A stretch of 64,000 nt of DNA from Pseudobacteriovorax antillogorgiicola (GTDB taxonomy: Bacteria > Bdellovibrionota_B > Oligoflexia > Oligoflexales > RGVZ01). This document shows, piece after piece, positions 43,289-52,455 of this stretch. Positions within the stretch are counted from its first letter, which is position 1; every line of letters starts with the position of its first letter. The stretch covers positions 19,429-83,428 of the forward strand of contig CAMDHM010000006.1 in NCBI GenBank assembly GCA_945898195.1, in the 5' to 3' direction. Under the pieces are notes generated by a model. It saw only the letters and a list, made by a program, of their open reading frames with translations, did not search any database and was not told the origin of the DNA. Both the position numbers and the translations under genes were made by a program.

Positions 43289-43675
43289 ATGCCCACCATG
43301 TTCACGTGTCTACTCATTGCAATGTTGCTGCCCTTTCTCCCGCGAATCCTAACGTTCCGTGCGCAATTTAAAAACGGTTACGACAATCACGAACCCAGGC
43401 GACAGCAGGCGAATCTTACAGGCCTTGGGGCGCGCGCGGTCGGGGCGCATCAGAATAGCTTCGAAGCCTTGTTGCTTTTTGCGTGTGCCGTGATGATTGC
43501 CTACGTAACTCAAGTCGATCCTGTCATCTGTGGACAGCTTTCAATCGTTTTTATCGTGTCTCGGGTTGCCTTTATAGCACTGTATTTATTGGATATGCCT
43601 GGCCCTCGCTCAACGGTCTGGACCATCGGACTCGGCTTGACGATCACCTTGGCTGCTGCTCGTTGGATATTCTGA
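43289..43675 (+). CDS. MAPEG-family membrane protein
   Basis: The 128-residue protein has four membrane helices and the MAPEG pattern RRQQANLTGLGARAVGAHQNSFEALLLFACAVMIAYV. Eukaryotic members conjugate glutathione or process eicosanoids; bacterial ones are mostly uncharacterised. GAAGGAGG precedes the ATG. It is followed after 1 nt by the ABC1 kinase gene, which implies coupling. Confidence 0.88.
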   Translation: MPTMFTCLLIAMLLPFLPRILTFRAQFKNGYDNHEPRRQQANLTGLGARAVGAHQNSFEALLLFACAVMIAYVTQVDPVICGQLSIVFIVSRVAFIALYLLDMPGPRSTVWTIGLGLTITLAAARWIF

Positions 43676-43676
43676 G

Positions 43677-45203
43677 TTGCGCCTCACTAAATTAATAAGA
43701 TTTTCCGGAATAGGTATCGCCGCAGCCGCAAAGTCTGCCTTCAACCAGCATCGGGCCCATAAATACCTTGTTGACAGCCTGCTGGATCAACCCGGTATCC
43801 CAAGTAAGATCGCGCAACTTCTGGCCATGCGCGGTGGATTGAACTCAACCCACGCAACGTTTCCTCGGCTTTCTATTGAGGAGATTCGTGACCGAATTTC
43901 CGAGCAGTCTCCATCACTGGCAGGGGCCATTGAATCGATTAGCGATCGGCCCCGGGTCGCGTCGCTTTCACAGGTCCACGAGGCCAAACTTTTTTCGGGC
44001 GAACGGGTCGCCATCAAAATTCAGTTTCCGGGAATTGCGGACGAAATCGCTGAACAGGTTGATGATTTCATCAGGCTTGCCGCACATAGCCCGGCTAAGG
44101 CCTATGGATTTACTGAAGAGGTCTGGGGAGGGTTTCTGAGAGAAAAGCTTCTCGAAGAGCTCGACTATCTTGGTGAGGCCCGTTACCAACAAGAGTTCGG
44201 CGCAAGCATCCGAACCGGTGGAATTATCATCCCAGAAGTCTACGAACGCCTCTCGACCAAGACCATCCTTGTACAATCTTGGGAGGAGTCAATCTCACCA
44301 GGAGATTTTTCCGCGTCGCGTCACAGCTTGGAGCTGGTCCACTTTCGGGATGCCGCCAAACTTATGGTTGAAATGCTCGCACACAGTCTGTTTCAAACGA
44401 AACTGATTCACTGCGATTTGAACCCTGGAAATTACGGATTTCGCACGGATCGCGAAAGTAAAACCACAAACCTAGTCCTCTATGATTTTGGCTCTATGCA
44501 GCGACTATCTCCTGAGCGAGTAAGCCGACTTGCGGATCTGATGACTCATGCGCCAGATCGGGTCAAGGACGGCTGGCGGGAAAATTTGCTCGCCTTGGGG
44601 TTTGACGATACGCGGTTGCAACATATTGCATCATTTTTACCCAAAATCATGCCAGAGCTCTTGCGGCCGTTTCGTGATGAATCGACTTGGAAGCCCACCT
44701 CGTGGAATCCAGGAAAAACGATGGACGAAATCCTTGGTGCTGAAAAATGGTGGTTTCGCACGGCAGGTCCACCGTGGTTTCTCTACTTGATGCGGACGCT
44801 TCAAGGCTGGCACCACGGAATGAAGCTAATTGGAGAACCAGTTGAAGTCGCCGGAATCTTCAGGAAGTTCATCGAGCAGGTGCCAGCGGCTGTGGCTTCG
44901 ACGGAGCAAGCGCATCAGATTACCAACCACGGAACCTCTGATCTGATGCCGAGGTTGCTACTCTCAAAATACCTTCGCGTCAAAGTGACTGAGGGGCGCG
45001 AGACCGTTGTGGAACTGGAATTGCCAGCGGCCGCAATCGAAAACTTACCAGACTTTGTTCCCGAAGATGTCGCGCAGAAAATCATAACCCAGGGACTGGA
45101 TCTGCGAATGATTGCCGACGAGCTTTTGCGTCACCATGCCCCGCAAGGCGACGTCTTTGAAATGCAGCATGGCATGCGGCACTACCGCGTTTGGCTAGAC
45201 TAA
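43677..45203 (+). CDS. ABC1/UbiB-type atypical kinase
   Basis: The TTG start lies 1 nt after the MAPEG stop. The 508-residue protein has the ABC1 core: SKIAQLL in place of the family KxGQ motif, the Ala-rich loop region ASLSQVHEAKL, Lys in VAIKIQFPG, EELDYLGEARYQQEF, the catalytic LIHCDLNPGNYGF and the metal site LYDFGSMQ. UbiB-type kinases support quinone synthesis or lipid metabolism. The last ~110 residues (from about 400) are an unrecognised C-terminal extension. It overlaps the converging peptidase gene by 4 nt. Confidence 0.85.
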   Translation: MRLTKLIRFSGIGIAAAAKSAFNQHRAHKYLVDSLLDQPGIPSKIAQLLAMRGGLNSTHATFPRLSIEEIRDRISEQSPSLAGAIESISDRPRVASLSQVHEAKLFSGERVAIKIQFPGIADEIAEQVDDFIRLAAHSPAKAYGFTEEVWGGFLREKLLEELDYLGEARYQQEFGASIRTGGIIIPEVYERLSTKTILVQSWEESISPGDFSASRHSLELVHFRDAAKLMVEMLAHSLFQTKLIHCDLNPGNYGFRTDRESKTTNLVLYDFGSMQRLSPERVSRLADLMTHAPDRVKDGWRENLLALGFDDTRLQHIASFLPKIMPELLRPFRDESTWKPTSWNPGKTMDEILGAEKWWFRTAGPPWFLYLMRTLQGWHHGMKLIGEPVEVAGIFRKFIEQVPAAVASTEQAHQITNHGTSDLMPRLLLSKYLRVKVTEGRETVVELELPAAAIENLPDFVPEDVAQKIITQGLDLRMIADELLRHHAPQGDVFEMQHGMRHYRVWLD

Positions 45204-46534
45204 CGTGTCAATATTGCCAAGGCACCGGCATTCATCTTTAAAATTTCATGCGCTAGTTCCGGCGTAAGTTTGTCGGCTGTATCTGTAGAACGATGGTAAT
45301 GGCTATACCGGTTCCAATCTGCGTCAATCGCTAAGATGGCTGGCAATCCAGCTTCTAAAAAAGACATGTGATCGCTGCCAAACGGATTGAATGATGTGCT
45401 CACTTGCAGCTTTGTCACGGCAGCAGCTGCATCAGAAAACGTCCGAGCAAATGCCGCATGAACGCTCTCTGTTTCAATCAGCACGCCAAGAGCGCTTCCG
45501 CCCTTGGAATATGCGATCATGTCCATCGTCACAACACCGCGCACGCGTTTTTTTTCGGCGTCAGGCAACTCTGCTACAAACGCAGCCGATCCATAAAGGC
45601 CCTGCTCTTCCCCTGAAAATGCGGCAAATATTATATCGTGTGAATGAGGCGTATCTGCCATAACCCGGGCCAGTTCAATAACACCAGCAGCGCCACTGGC
45701 ATTATCCTCTGCGCCTGGAGCCGCGCTCGCTGTTCGTTCAGAGGTTGAATCAAAATGTCCGCCAACAATCAGTAAACCCCGATCGCCAGCAGCTGCCACT
45801 CCGGACTCCTGCTTCAAACGCTCGCCCGTCAAGATTCCAACAACATTCCACGCCGCTCGGCCCTGAACTTTAAACTCTTGGACGGTGACTTCCATTCCCT
45901 GAATGGCAGCCAAGCTAGACTTGATCCAATCGCGAGCCTGAACATTCCCGGCGGCGCCAATATGGCGATTCCAAGAAGAAAGTTTTTGCACATCGCCCCA
46001 CCAACGCTCGCGACTCACCTTCCCCGCGGCATCGGCCAGCATCACCATATCATTCGCTAAATTTTCTTGATTCCAGTCATGATTGGCTTGGCGTTGGAGG
46101 ACTACGCTCCCTGCATTCACCGGAAAAACGCCCGCCAATGAAGCTCTTGCATCTGCCAATTGATCTAATGCCGCGATGGCAACGGAATCACCTTCGACTA
46201 AACGAATCCGGCCCTCGTCAATCAACACGTTACTGCCGCCTGGCAGCCGCATTGATATATGTCCACCCACGACGACCCGCAAATCTTCGGCTGAAATTTC
46301 TGAGGCAAGCCGTTTTGCAACAAATCCAGTGCGCTCCATATTGATGAATCCGCGAGGTGTCGCAGACACCAGCAAGCTGCCGCCGAATTCGCTCCACCAG
46401 GAAACACCCCCGAGTTTCTTCAGGATATTCAGGTTGGATGGACCTGCCGATGCAATGTCCACAATAGCGAGCCGCTCAGAAGGGGTCGCCGACATCAATG
46501 ATAACGCCAAAATGGCTAGAATAATTTTTCGCAT
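45200..46534 (-). CDS. Secreted M28-family zinc aminopeptidase
   Basis: The 444-residue protein has a signal peptide (MRKIILAILALSLMSA) and a ~190-residue N-terminal region. The M28 catalytic domain then has the metal ligands in order: His in VGGHFDS, Asp in GAEDNASGAAG, Glu-Glu in FSGEEQGLYGS, Asp in TMDMIAY and His in HYHRSTDT. SDHMSFLEAGLPAI is also typical. It removes N-terminal residues from peptides in the periplasm or outside the cell. Confidence 0.92.
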   Translation of the reverse strand: MRKIILAILALSLMSATPSERLAIVDIASAGPSNLNILKKLGGVSWWSEFGGSLLVSATPRGFINMERTGFVAKRLASEISAEDLRVVVGGHISMRLPGGSNVLIDEGRIRLVEGDSVAIAALDQLADARASLAGVFPVNAGSVVLQRQANHDWNQENLANDMVMLADAAGKVSRERWWGDVQKLSSWNRHIGAAGNVQARDWIKSSLAAIQGMEVTVQEFKVQGRAAWNVVGILTGERLKQESGVAAAGDRGLLIVGGHFDSTSERTASAAPGAEDNASGAAGVIELARVMADTPHSHDIIFAAFSGEEQGLYGSAAFVAELPDAEKKRVRGVVTMDMIAYSKGGSALGVLIETESVHAAFARTFSDAAAAVTKLQVSTSFNPFGSDHMSFLEAGLPAILAIDADWNRYSHYHRSTDTADKLTPELAHEILKMNAGALAILTR

Positions 46535-46673
46535 CTGGTGATGATTTCATGCGAACGTCAAGAACGCAACTGCCTGTTTTTTTGTGTTTTTCATTAAATT
46601 GTGGAAAATCAACCACACGGCATTATTAAAGGCCCCCCATAGAATGACGAAGCCCTAGCATCCGGGAGGCCCA

Positions 46674-47051
46674 ATGAAGTTTATAAAATGGGTTGCAGAA
46701 CAATTCTATGCGCTTTTGAATATCTTGCCGGCAGCATTATTTGTTGCCTTGCTGCTTATCGGAATTGCCGCAGGCGCCTCAGCCAGTGAGGCTGATCTTC
46801 CGCGCGGCGATTCTTCTTCGGGACTCCCTGTTCGAGTCCCCGTGCCACCGACAGAATCGGGGATCACCACAGGTTGGGACATCGATGGCGATGGCAGGCC
46901 TGACATGATTCAGGTCACAGAGCGAGGCCTGCCCGATGCGAAAGCGCATGTCGAAACGGCTTACGATTTCGACGGCGACGGGAAACCTGATTTTGTGCGC
47001 GGGGCCAACGATACTTCCATACCAATTAAACGCCAGGAATTTGACCGATGA
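46674..47051 (+). CDS. Membrane-anchored protein with two Ca-binding DxDGDG motifs
   Basis: The 125-residue protein has one membrane segment or uncleaved signal (~18-36). Two tandem motifs DIDGDGRPDMI and DFDGDGKPDFV follow, as in FG-GAP/thrombospondin type 3 or EF-hand-like loops that bind calcium. GGGAGG precedes the ATG. Its stop overlaps the next gene (ATGA). A periplasmic calcium-responsive role is possible but unproven. Confidence 0.7.
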   Translation: MKFIKWVAEQFYALLNILPAALFVALLLIGIAAGASASEADLPRGDSSSGLPVRVPVPPTESGITTGWDIDGDGRPDMIQVTERGLPDAKAHVETAYDFDGDGKPDFVRGANDTSIPIKRQEFDR

Positions 47052-47485
47052 CCAACGAAGCCCCAATAGTCCGATTTGCCCCGGGTGAATCGCTTTTCAA
47101 GGAAGGCGAGAGGGGCGATTTTATTTTCCATATTGAAAGCGGGACGGTTGAAATCTTTGTTGGTCAAGGACATGGAATTGTCGTTCTGACGGAGATGGAC
47201 TCTGGCGAAGTGGTTGGCGTCATGGCTGCCGTGACAGGCCAGCCTCGACTTGCCTCGGCCAGAGCCAAAACTGAAGTGGTCGCCAAGAAGTTACCGTCAA
47301 AAGCATTCACCGACCAAATTAAAAACCTCCCCGACTGGATAAAGGCTGTTTTCAAGGATTATCGGGCCCGCCTAGACCACATCAACAAGCTTTATACTGA
47401 GCAAAGCCATGAGCTACGAAAGCTTCATAAAACCATTAAGGCTTCCGCCAACATAAAAACACCCGACGCCGTCGAAAAGAAATAA
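47048..47485 (+). CDS. Cyclic-nucleotide-binding-domain protein
   Basis: The 145-residue protein has a CNB/CAP-like beta barrel (residues ~5-95): VRFAPGESLFKEGERGDFIFHIESGTVEIF and LTEMDSGEVVGVMAAVTGQPRLASARA. The phosphate-binding cassette lacks the classic FGExAL-x6-RxA text (here VVGVMAAVTGQPRLASA), keeping G and RxAS-like features. A helical tail with charged residues follows; no DNA-binding domain. It overlaps the Ca-motif gene by 4 nt, so the pair may work together. Confidence 0.8.
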   Translation: MTNEAPIVRFAPGESLFKEGERGDFIFHIESGTVEIFVGQGHGIVVLTEMDSGEVVGVMAAVTGQPRLASARAKTEVVAKKLPSKAFTDQIKNLPDWIKAVFKDYRARLDHINKLYTEQSHELRKLHKTIKASANIKTPDAVEKK

Positions 47486-47486
47486 T

Positions 47487-48008
47487 TCAGATACACCGCG
47501 AGTGGTCCGACGGCCCCAGTCCTTTCAGATATCTTTTGCCCATTAAATCGCAAATTCTGCCCTCGATAAACTGCTCCTGCATCGGGGTAAGGGTGGGTAC
47601 TGCATCCTCGCAATTGATCCCCTTTAAGCCAAAGGCAATGATCGATGAGGCGGCGCTGCCAATCGCAGACACCGGCATTCCAATCTGCATCATTCCAGGG
47701 AAAGAACACACGACGGTCATCGCCCCAAAGGCGACACCCACCCCCTCAAATACCCTAACAAGGTCCGGCTTTCCGCGACAAAGAAGCGAATCAGGCGGCA
47801 AAAACGAGAGAAAACCGATCCCTTCACCCTCATTTTTTGTGTCTTGTTTCCGGCACAGTTCAACGTCCACAAGTTCAATTGGAGATTGAGGATTCCCATT
47901 TAGCTCCGCAATCGATTGTTGCCCACACCCAGAAGCCCCACCCATCAACGCCGTCGAGATGATCACCAAGCAGGACATGATGTGCCTGCGCCTGAACCTC
48001 TGGACCAT
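47487..48008 (-). CDS. Cys-containing lipoprotein, unknown
   Basis: I choose ATG 48008 (MVQRFRRRHIMSCLVIISTA), which gives a basic n-region and has GGAGG 9 nt upstream. The lipobox is GASGC. The mature protein of about 145 residues has two glycine-rich hydrophobic stretches (EGVGVAFGAMTVVC, GMPVSAIGSAASSIIAFGL) and five or six Cys. No family recognised. It converges with the CNB gene. Confidence 0.6.
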   Translation of the reverse strand: MVQRFRRRHIMSCLVIISTALMGGASGCGQQSIAELNGNPQSPIELVDVELCRKQDTKNEGEGIGFLSFLPPDSLLCRGKPDLVRVFEGVGVAFGAMTVVCSFPGMMQIGMPVSAIGSAASSIIAFGLKGINCEDAVPTLTPMQEQFIEGRICDLMGKRYLKGLGPSDHSRCI

Positions 48009-48182
48009 AAATTGGATCCTCCATTGGCGAAATTGCCACAGGCCCCTCTTCACAGACCAATCCACAACAAAGGCGACCTTATCTACCGGTAATTACATTG
48101 CCTTTGGGGCACCACATCGAAAAAATCTAGGCCCCTGGCTAAAATTATGACCACGGAAAGCCAGGTTTTCAGTCCACGTGCC

Positions 48183-48191
48183 TGCTATAAT
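48183..48191 (+). promoter_or_regulatory. Extended -10 immediately before the aminotransferase start
   Basis: TGCTATAAT ends only 2 nt before the ATG at 48194 and 8 nt before the in-frame ATG at 48200. Transcription from it would give a leaderless or nearly leaderless mRNA. No -35 is evident. Confidence 0.45.
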
Positions 48192-48193
48192 AA

Positions 48194-49492
48194 ATGGATA
48201 TGTCGACCTTATGGAAAAAATTTGCCGTTCGCACGGGCCTTGCCGCACTCGACCCAAAGGTCAAAAGTCGCATTGGTGGCGACTACTTCTATTTGCGGGC
48301 ATATAGCAACGATGTCCTCGCCGCCCCGATCGAAGATCTAGAACTTTTAGAACAACTTGAACGGGCCGTTCATACCGCACGGTCAAATACAGTCCATACC
48401 CCTGAAAAAAACGCCCTCATTGACCTGTCTCAAGGCATGCCCGACCTTTCTGGATTTTTTCCACTGGAACGAATCCTGTCAGATGCCGCCCAGCGACCAA
48501 ATTTGCTAACTGCCCTTCAAAAATATCCTCCTGGGTTTGGTAATCCCCGAGCCCTTGCAGCCGTTGCAAAAAAAATCACCGCAGACACAGGCGTTACCTA
48601 CGATCCCCTCAGTGAAATTCTGCTGTGCAACGGTGCCTCGCAAGGTATTGCTCACGCATTAGAGTGCTTCGTAGACCCCGGAATGCCCATCGTTTTATTT
48701 GATCCTTGCTACCTGTTTTATCAATGGCTCGCCCAAACCAGAGGCTTACGCATCCGACGCGTCAACACGATCCATCAACGCCTCGATCCCCGGCAAATGG
48801 AGCGAGCCATGAGCGGCGCCAAGGCCATCATCATCAATAGCCCGGCAAACCCAGACGGCAGTCGGATTCATTTGGACGATTTAAAACTGATCGCCGCCCT
48901 GGCCGCGCGGCATAACTGCATCATCCTCAGCGATGAGGTTTATTCTGGATTTTCCTGGGCAGAGAAATTCACCAGCGTCGCCAGCCTCCCGTCTGCTCGA
49001 GGAAGAACCGTCGTGATTTCAAGCCTCAGCAAATCCCATGGCCTACCAGGACTTAGGATGGGGTGGTGCGCGGGACCAGCCCCACTTATCCGCCCTTTGG
49101 CAATGCTGATGTCGATTCGTGTGCCATGTGTCAACGCCACCGCTCAAGAAACTTTACCGGACTTGATTGATGCCGAATTTGATTTTTCCCAACGGAGGCA
49201 TACGGAATTTTTGAAACGCCGCGACGGCGCGATGGCTGCGGCTCTCGATGCAGGATTTAATGTGGAAACTCCTGATGGCGCGTTCTATCTCTGGAATCAA
49301 ATTCCAGACCCGTTTCTGAGCGGCCATGATTTTGCTCGATGGTGCCTAAAGGAATGCCAAGTCGCAATTATGCCAGGCGAGCCCTTTGGTCCGTCCGGAA
49401 GATCAATGGTTCGAATGTCGTGGGGTGGTCCGTCGGAGCTTTTTTCAAAAGCCATGCAAAGGATCAAAGAAACCCTGCCATCAGCGCGCTAG
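48194..49492 (+). CDS. PLP-dependent aminotransferase, class I/II
   Basis: The 432-residue protein has the fold type I pattern: DLSQGMPDLSGFFP, YPPGFGNPRALAAVAKKI, LLCNGASQGIAHAL, INSPANPDGSRI, ILSDEVYSGFSW and the Schiff-base Lys in SSLSKSHGLPGLRMGW. The amino-acid substrate cannot be deduced. No ribosome site is seen before the ATG, and a promoter-like -10 sits directly upstream. Confidence 0.88.
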   Translation: MDMSTLWKKFAVRTGLAALDPKVKSRIGGDYFYLRAYSNDVLAAPIEDLELLEQLERAVHTARSNTVHTPEKNALIDLSQGMPDLSGFFPLERILSDAAQRPNLLTALQKYPPGFGNPRALAAVAKKITADTGVTYDPLSEILLCNGASQGIAHALECFVDPGMPIVLFDPCYLFYQWLAQTRGLRIRRVNTIHQRLDPRQMERAMSGAKAIIINSPANPDGSRIHLDDLKLIAALAARHNCIILSDEVYSGFSWAEKFTSVASLPSARGRTVVISSLSKSHGLPGLRMGWCAGPAPLIRPLAMLMSIRVPCVNATAQETLPDLIDAEFDFSQRRHTEFLKRRDGAMAAALDAGFNVETPDGAFYLWNQIPDPFLSGHDFARWCLKECQVAIMPGEPFGPSGRSMVRMSWGGPSELFSKAMQRIKETLPSAR

Positions 49493-49526
49493 ATGCCCGC
49501 TAACTTATGGCTGGGTGGCGACAATA

Positions 49527-50273
49527 TTACTCCCAAAGATTGTCGGCAACAAACTGCCTCACATGTTTCCAAACGTTGCCGTTGTCCTCCATAGCCATAT
49601 GATTCACAAAAACGCGAAAATTTTGGTGTGCGGCAGCCATTGGGCCAGAACCAAGAAACACCGCCCTTTTGTGATAAATATTCAGCCATCTGGTCCTGGT
49701 ATTGAGCAGCTCAAATTCTTCTCGCGTAATATCACGAGGCGCCTCGCGACAACCCGGCTCCCGTATCTGCTGGCAGGTGATTCGACTAACAGGGTCGATC
49801 GAGGCTAAAAGAATAGGCACAGGCACCGCGTTCAAAAGATGAGCAGAAGAAGCGAGCTTCATAGCACGCCATCCGGCATGTGAATGGCCAATGATGATAA
49901 TTTTTCTGACATTTCGCGCACGGCTGACCACGACTTCATCGAGTTGAGACTCATGAATCGGAATCATTTGAGCCTGCCCCCGTAAATCGTAGTATTGCAT
50001 CTGTGGGCTCAGCCATTCGTAACAAGCATAAATCACATTATCTTCGGCACGAACCATGTCGCTCGGGAGAACCCAAGAATTGAACGCGTCAAAAAGCTTA
50101 GCATTGATGAGGCCCGGAACTACACCCGACATTGAATTTCTACCGCAGCTACCATTGCCGGCCAGTACGACGTATAGGTTCGAGCCACCGTCATCCTTTG
50201 CGGCGTAGATATTTGGTGAGACGATTGAAAACAGAGAAGCAGCCACCATCTTTAACAAAAATGCTTTTTTCAT
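49527..50273 (-). CDS. Secreted serine hydrolase-like protein
   Basis: The 248-residue protein has a signal peptide (MKKAFLLKMVAASLFSIVSPNIYA). The nucleophile elbow GHSHAG (in KIIIIGHSHAGWRAMKLA) sits in an alpha/beta-hydrolase context. Later come LASIDPVSRITC with a candidate acid and VNHMAMEDN with a candidate His. An esterase or lipase is likely. AAAGGG precedes the ATG. It lies 13 nt after the enolase-superfamily gene. Confidence 0.7.
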   Translation of the reverse strand: MKKAFLLKMVAASLFSIVSPNIYAAKDDGGSNLYVVLAGNGSCGRNSMSGVVPGLINAKLFDAFNSWVLPSDMVRAEDNVIYACYEWLSPQMQYYDLRGQAQMIPIHESQLDEVVVSRARNVRKIIIIGHSHAGWRAMKLASSAHLLNAVPVPILLASIDPVSRITCQQIREPGCREAPRDITREEFELLNTRTRWLNIYHKRAVFLGSGPMAAAHQNFRVFVNHMAMEDNGNVWKHVRQFVADNLWE

Positions 50274-50286
50274 GACGAACCCTTTC

Positions 50287-51543
50287 TTACATATTTGCTA
50301 ATCGTTCGCATCGCATGATTTTGTAGCTGATCATCTGCGAGCGCAAGACACCTTCATCAAGATCAAGCCCCAGACCCCGCCTTACAGAGCGGGGCGAATT
50401 GCCCGAGATCAAGCGAAAAACGCTGCGTTTAAGCAGCAAATTAGAAAATGAATTTTCCATCCATTCGCCACAAACATGCGCGCACAAAAGGCGTGCCGAG
50501 GCAGTTAGAGCACGATCTTCACCAACAAGTGCGCCCACAATCACTCGAGCCCCTGCTCGCCGAGCCTGGACCGATGCAGCGAGCGAACCCGTGATCCCGC
50601 CGCATTTTCCGATTCGGATATTCCAGATTCCGACCTCTGGATTTCGTGCAAATTCATCAAAGGACTGATGCCCAGATAACGCCTCATCAGCCATTATGGG
50701 AACCTCAGATGTCCGAGAAAACTCGGCCAATGTCGGGGCATCGCCTGGCGCCACAGGGTCCTCAAAGGCAATCAAACGCGCCGCCAAAGATGGTGACAAT
50801 AAAAATGCCTGCGCCAAGAACCTGTGAGCTGCGACCGACGTGTATCCCTTATTTGCATCAAGCGTCAGGTCGGACGCCTTCCCCATAAAAAACACAACAG
50901 CCCGCACACGACGTGCGCTCCGGGAATCGCCAACTTTTACCTTGAAATGTTCAAACCCGAAAACTCTGAATCCAAACGTCAGCATCGCCGCTAACCACGG
51001 CTTGATCATAGGAATTGTAGCACGCCTCCTCGGATTTTTTTCAAGGCTCCAAGCTAACCCACCCGTCGGCCCGGAAGCGCCGCCGCACTGAAGGGAAAGT
51101 CGGCTTTGCATTTCCGAAAGTAATTGGTCCGGCGCGATATTTAAAACCTTCGACAACCAATCAAATAGAGCCACATCAAATGCGCTCCATACCGCCAGAA
51201 TATTTCGGGACGACGCCGAAAACCACGCTTCGATTAATTTCTCGATAATTATTTCACGGGAACAATCTTGCGTTGTCGCCAGGGTCATCACTGGGACCGC
51301 GAGGCCTGCAAATAATGAGGAGCATTGTGCTATCGATGATTCTACCGTTTCACCCGTTACATAGATCCTGGGCAGGGCTTCTCCCACTCCAAATATGCGG
51401 CCGTCCTCATGGCCTGGACGGGAACTGGATATTCGGATTACCAGTCCATCATTGCCAGATCGATTGCCATGAGAATGGCGGATGCGAAAGCGAAATGGAC
51501 TGCGCTGATGAAAGACTTCCAACTGAAAGGTTTGACATGTCAT
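50287..51543 (-). CDS. Enolase-superfamily enzyme, MLE subgroup
   Basis: The 418-residue protein has an N-terminal capping domain and a barrel with the subgroup's residues: Lys pair in HFKVKVGDS, Asp in LTLDANKGY, Glu in IAFEDPVAPG, Asp in IMADEALSG and Lys in IRIGKCGGITG. The family includes o-succinylbenzoate synthase (MenC), dipeptide epimerases and cycloisomerases; which one cannot be told by eye. It is encoded between two alpha/beta hydrolases, which fits peptide or ester processing or quinone synthesis. Confidence 0.8.
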   Translation of the reverse strand: MTCQTFQLEVFHQRSPFRFRIRHSHGNRSGNDGLVIRISSSRPGHEDGRIFGVGEALPRIYVTGETVESSIAQCSSLFAGLAVPVMTLATTQDCSREIIIEKLIEAWFSASSRNILAVWSAFDVALFDWLSKVLNIAPDQLLSEMQSRLSLQCGGASGPTGGLAWSLEKNPRRRATIPMIKPWLAAMLTFGFRVFGFEHFKVKVGDSRSARRVRAVVFFMGKASDLTLDANKGYTSVAAHRFLAQAFLLSPSLAARLIAFEDPVAPGDAPTLAEFSRTSEVPIMADEALSGHQSFDEFARNPEVGIWNIRIGKCGGITGSLAASVQARRAGARVIVGALVGEDRALTASARLLCAHVCGEWMENSFSNLLLKRSVFRLISGNSPRSVRRGLGLDLDEGVLRSQMISYKIMRCERLANM

Positions 51544-51594
51544 GGACGCCTCTTAACTTTAGCTAAAATTTCACTTTTACTTGCAAGTGCACTT

Positions 51595-52455
51595 TTATTT
51601 CAGTTTTGCAATTGCAGCAGAAAGCAGTTCCGGATGTTGCAGGACAAGTCCATGCTGGCGCGATGGGTATTGCATGATAATTGCATTCCCCCGGCAAAGC
51701 AGTTTCGTTGTTCTCCTTAGATCAATCACTGGATCTTTTGTCGGCAGATGAAAGAATACCGCTGGGCGTAAACTTCCTGCTGATTGTCCCAGAGCACCGT
51801 CGGCTATTTTTTTACGCACGATACGCTGAAGGGCAGCGGTAACTCGAAGAAACCCCCAAGAAACCTCGCGATTGCGCAGCGGATCCCCTGCGATCCAGGA
51901 ATTAATTTCCGGTTCTTCAGCAAAATCATCTGGATTCAAATCAAGAGGCACCCGACCAGAAATAAATCCACCACCGACAAAAGATTCGGCGACTCCACGC
52001 CAAAAAATACGGCACTGCAATCTTTTATGGGGAAAAATTCCAGGTGCAACGAGGTGAAGCGTATCAATATTGCGCCAGGCTTCACGGGGGCCATCGAATA
52101 AAAATGCCAAAGCGGCAAGAGCGCCCCACGAAGTCGCAACAACATCCACCCGGGGAGCGTCTCCCGTCGTGGTCAATTTATTGGAACGTGCCTGGTCAAA
52201 GCTTTTTCCGATCCAAGCAAATGCGGCTTCCATTGATGGCACGTCGCCACGCCATCCGGCCCGGTCTTTGGCGATCACCTCGGACCAGTTGCCTGTAGCA
52301 AGGGCGTGACGAGCAAAGGGGGCGAACCATCCGGAATGGCTTTCAGCACCATGAAGGCAGACAATCCGGCGGCAACTTCCACCGGCGGCCTGCGGCCTAT
52401 TTGAAGGCTTCCAAACTTGCCCCAAGATGAATCCAACCTTCCTCGGCATGCGCAA
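51595..52455 (-). CDS. Alpha/beta hydrolase
   Basis: The protein (up to 286 residues) has RRIVCLHGAESHSGWFAPFARH with the HG oxyanion motif, the nucleophile in VVATSWGALAALAFL, the acid in LPTKDPVIDL and the His in SRQHGLVLQHP. With the ATG at 52455 it overlaps the upstream lipoprotein gene by 59 nt. A TTG ten codons further in is an alternative start after AGGAAGG. Cytoplasmic; the substrate is unknown. Confidence 0.75.
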   Translation of the reverse strand: MRMPRKVGFILGQVWKPSNRPQAAGGSCRRIVCLHGAESHSGWFAPFARHALATGNWSEVIAKDRAGWRGDVPSMEAAFAWIGKSFDQARSNKLTTTGDAPRVDVVATSWGALAALAFLFDGPREAWRNIDTLHLVAPGIFPHKRLQCRIFWRGVAESFVGGGFISGRVPLDLNPDDFAEEPEINSWIAGDPLRNREVSWGFLRVTAALQRIVRKKIADGALGQSAGSLRPAVFFHLPTKDPVIDLRRTTKLLCRGNAIIMQYPSRQHGLVLQHPELLSAAIAKLK

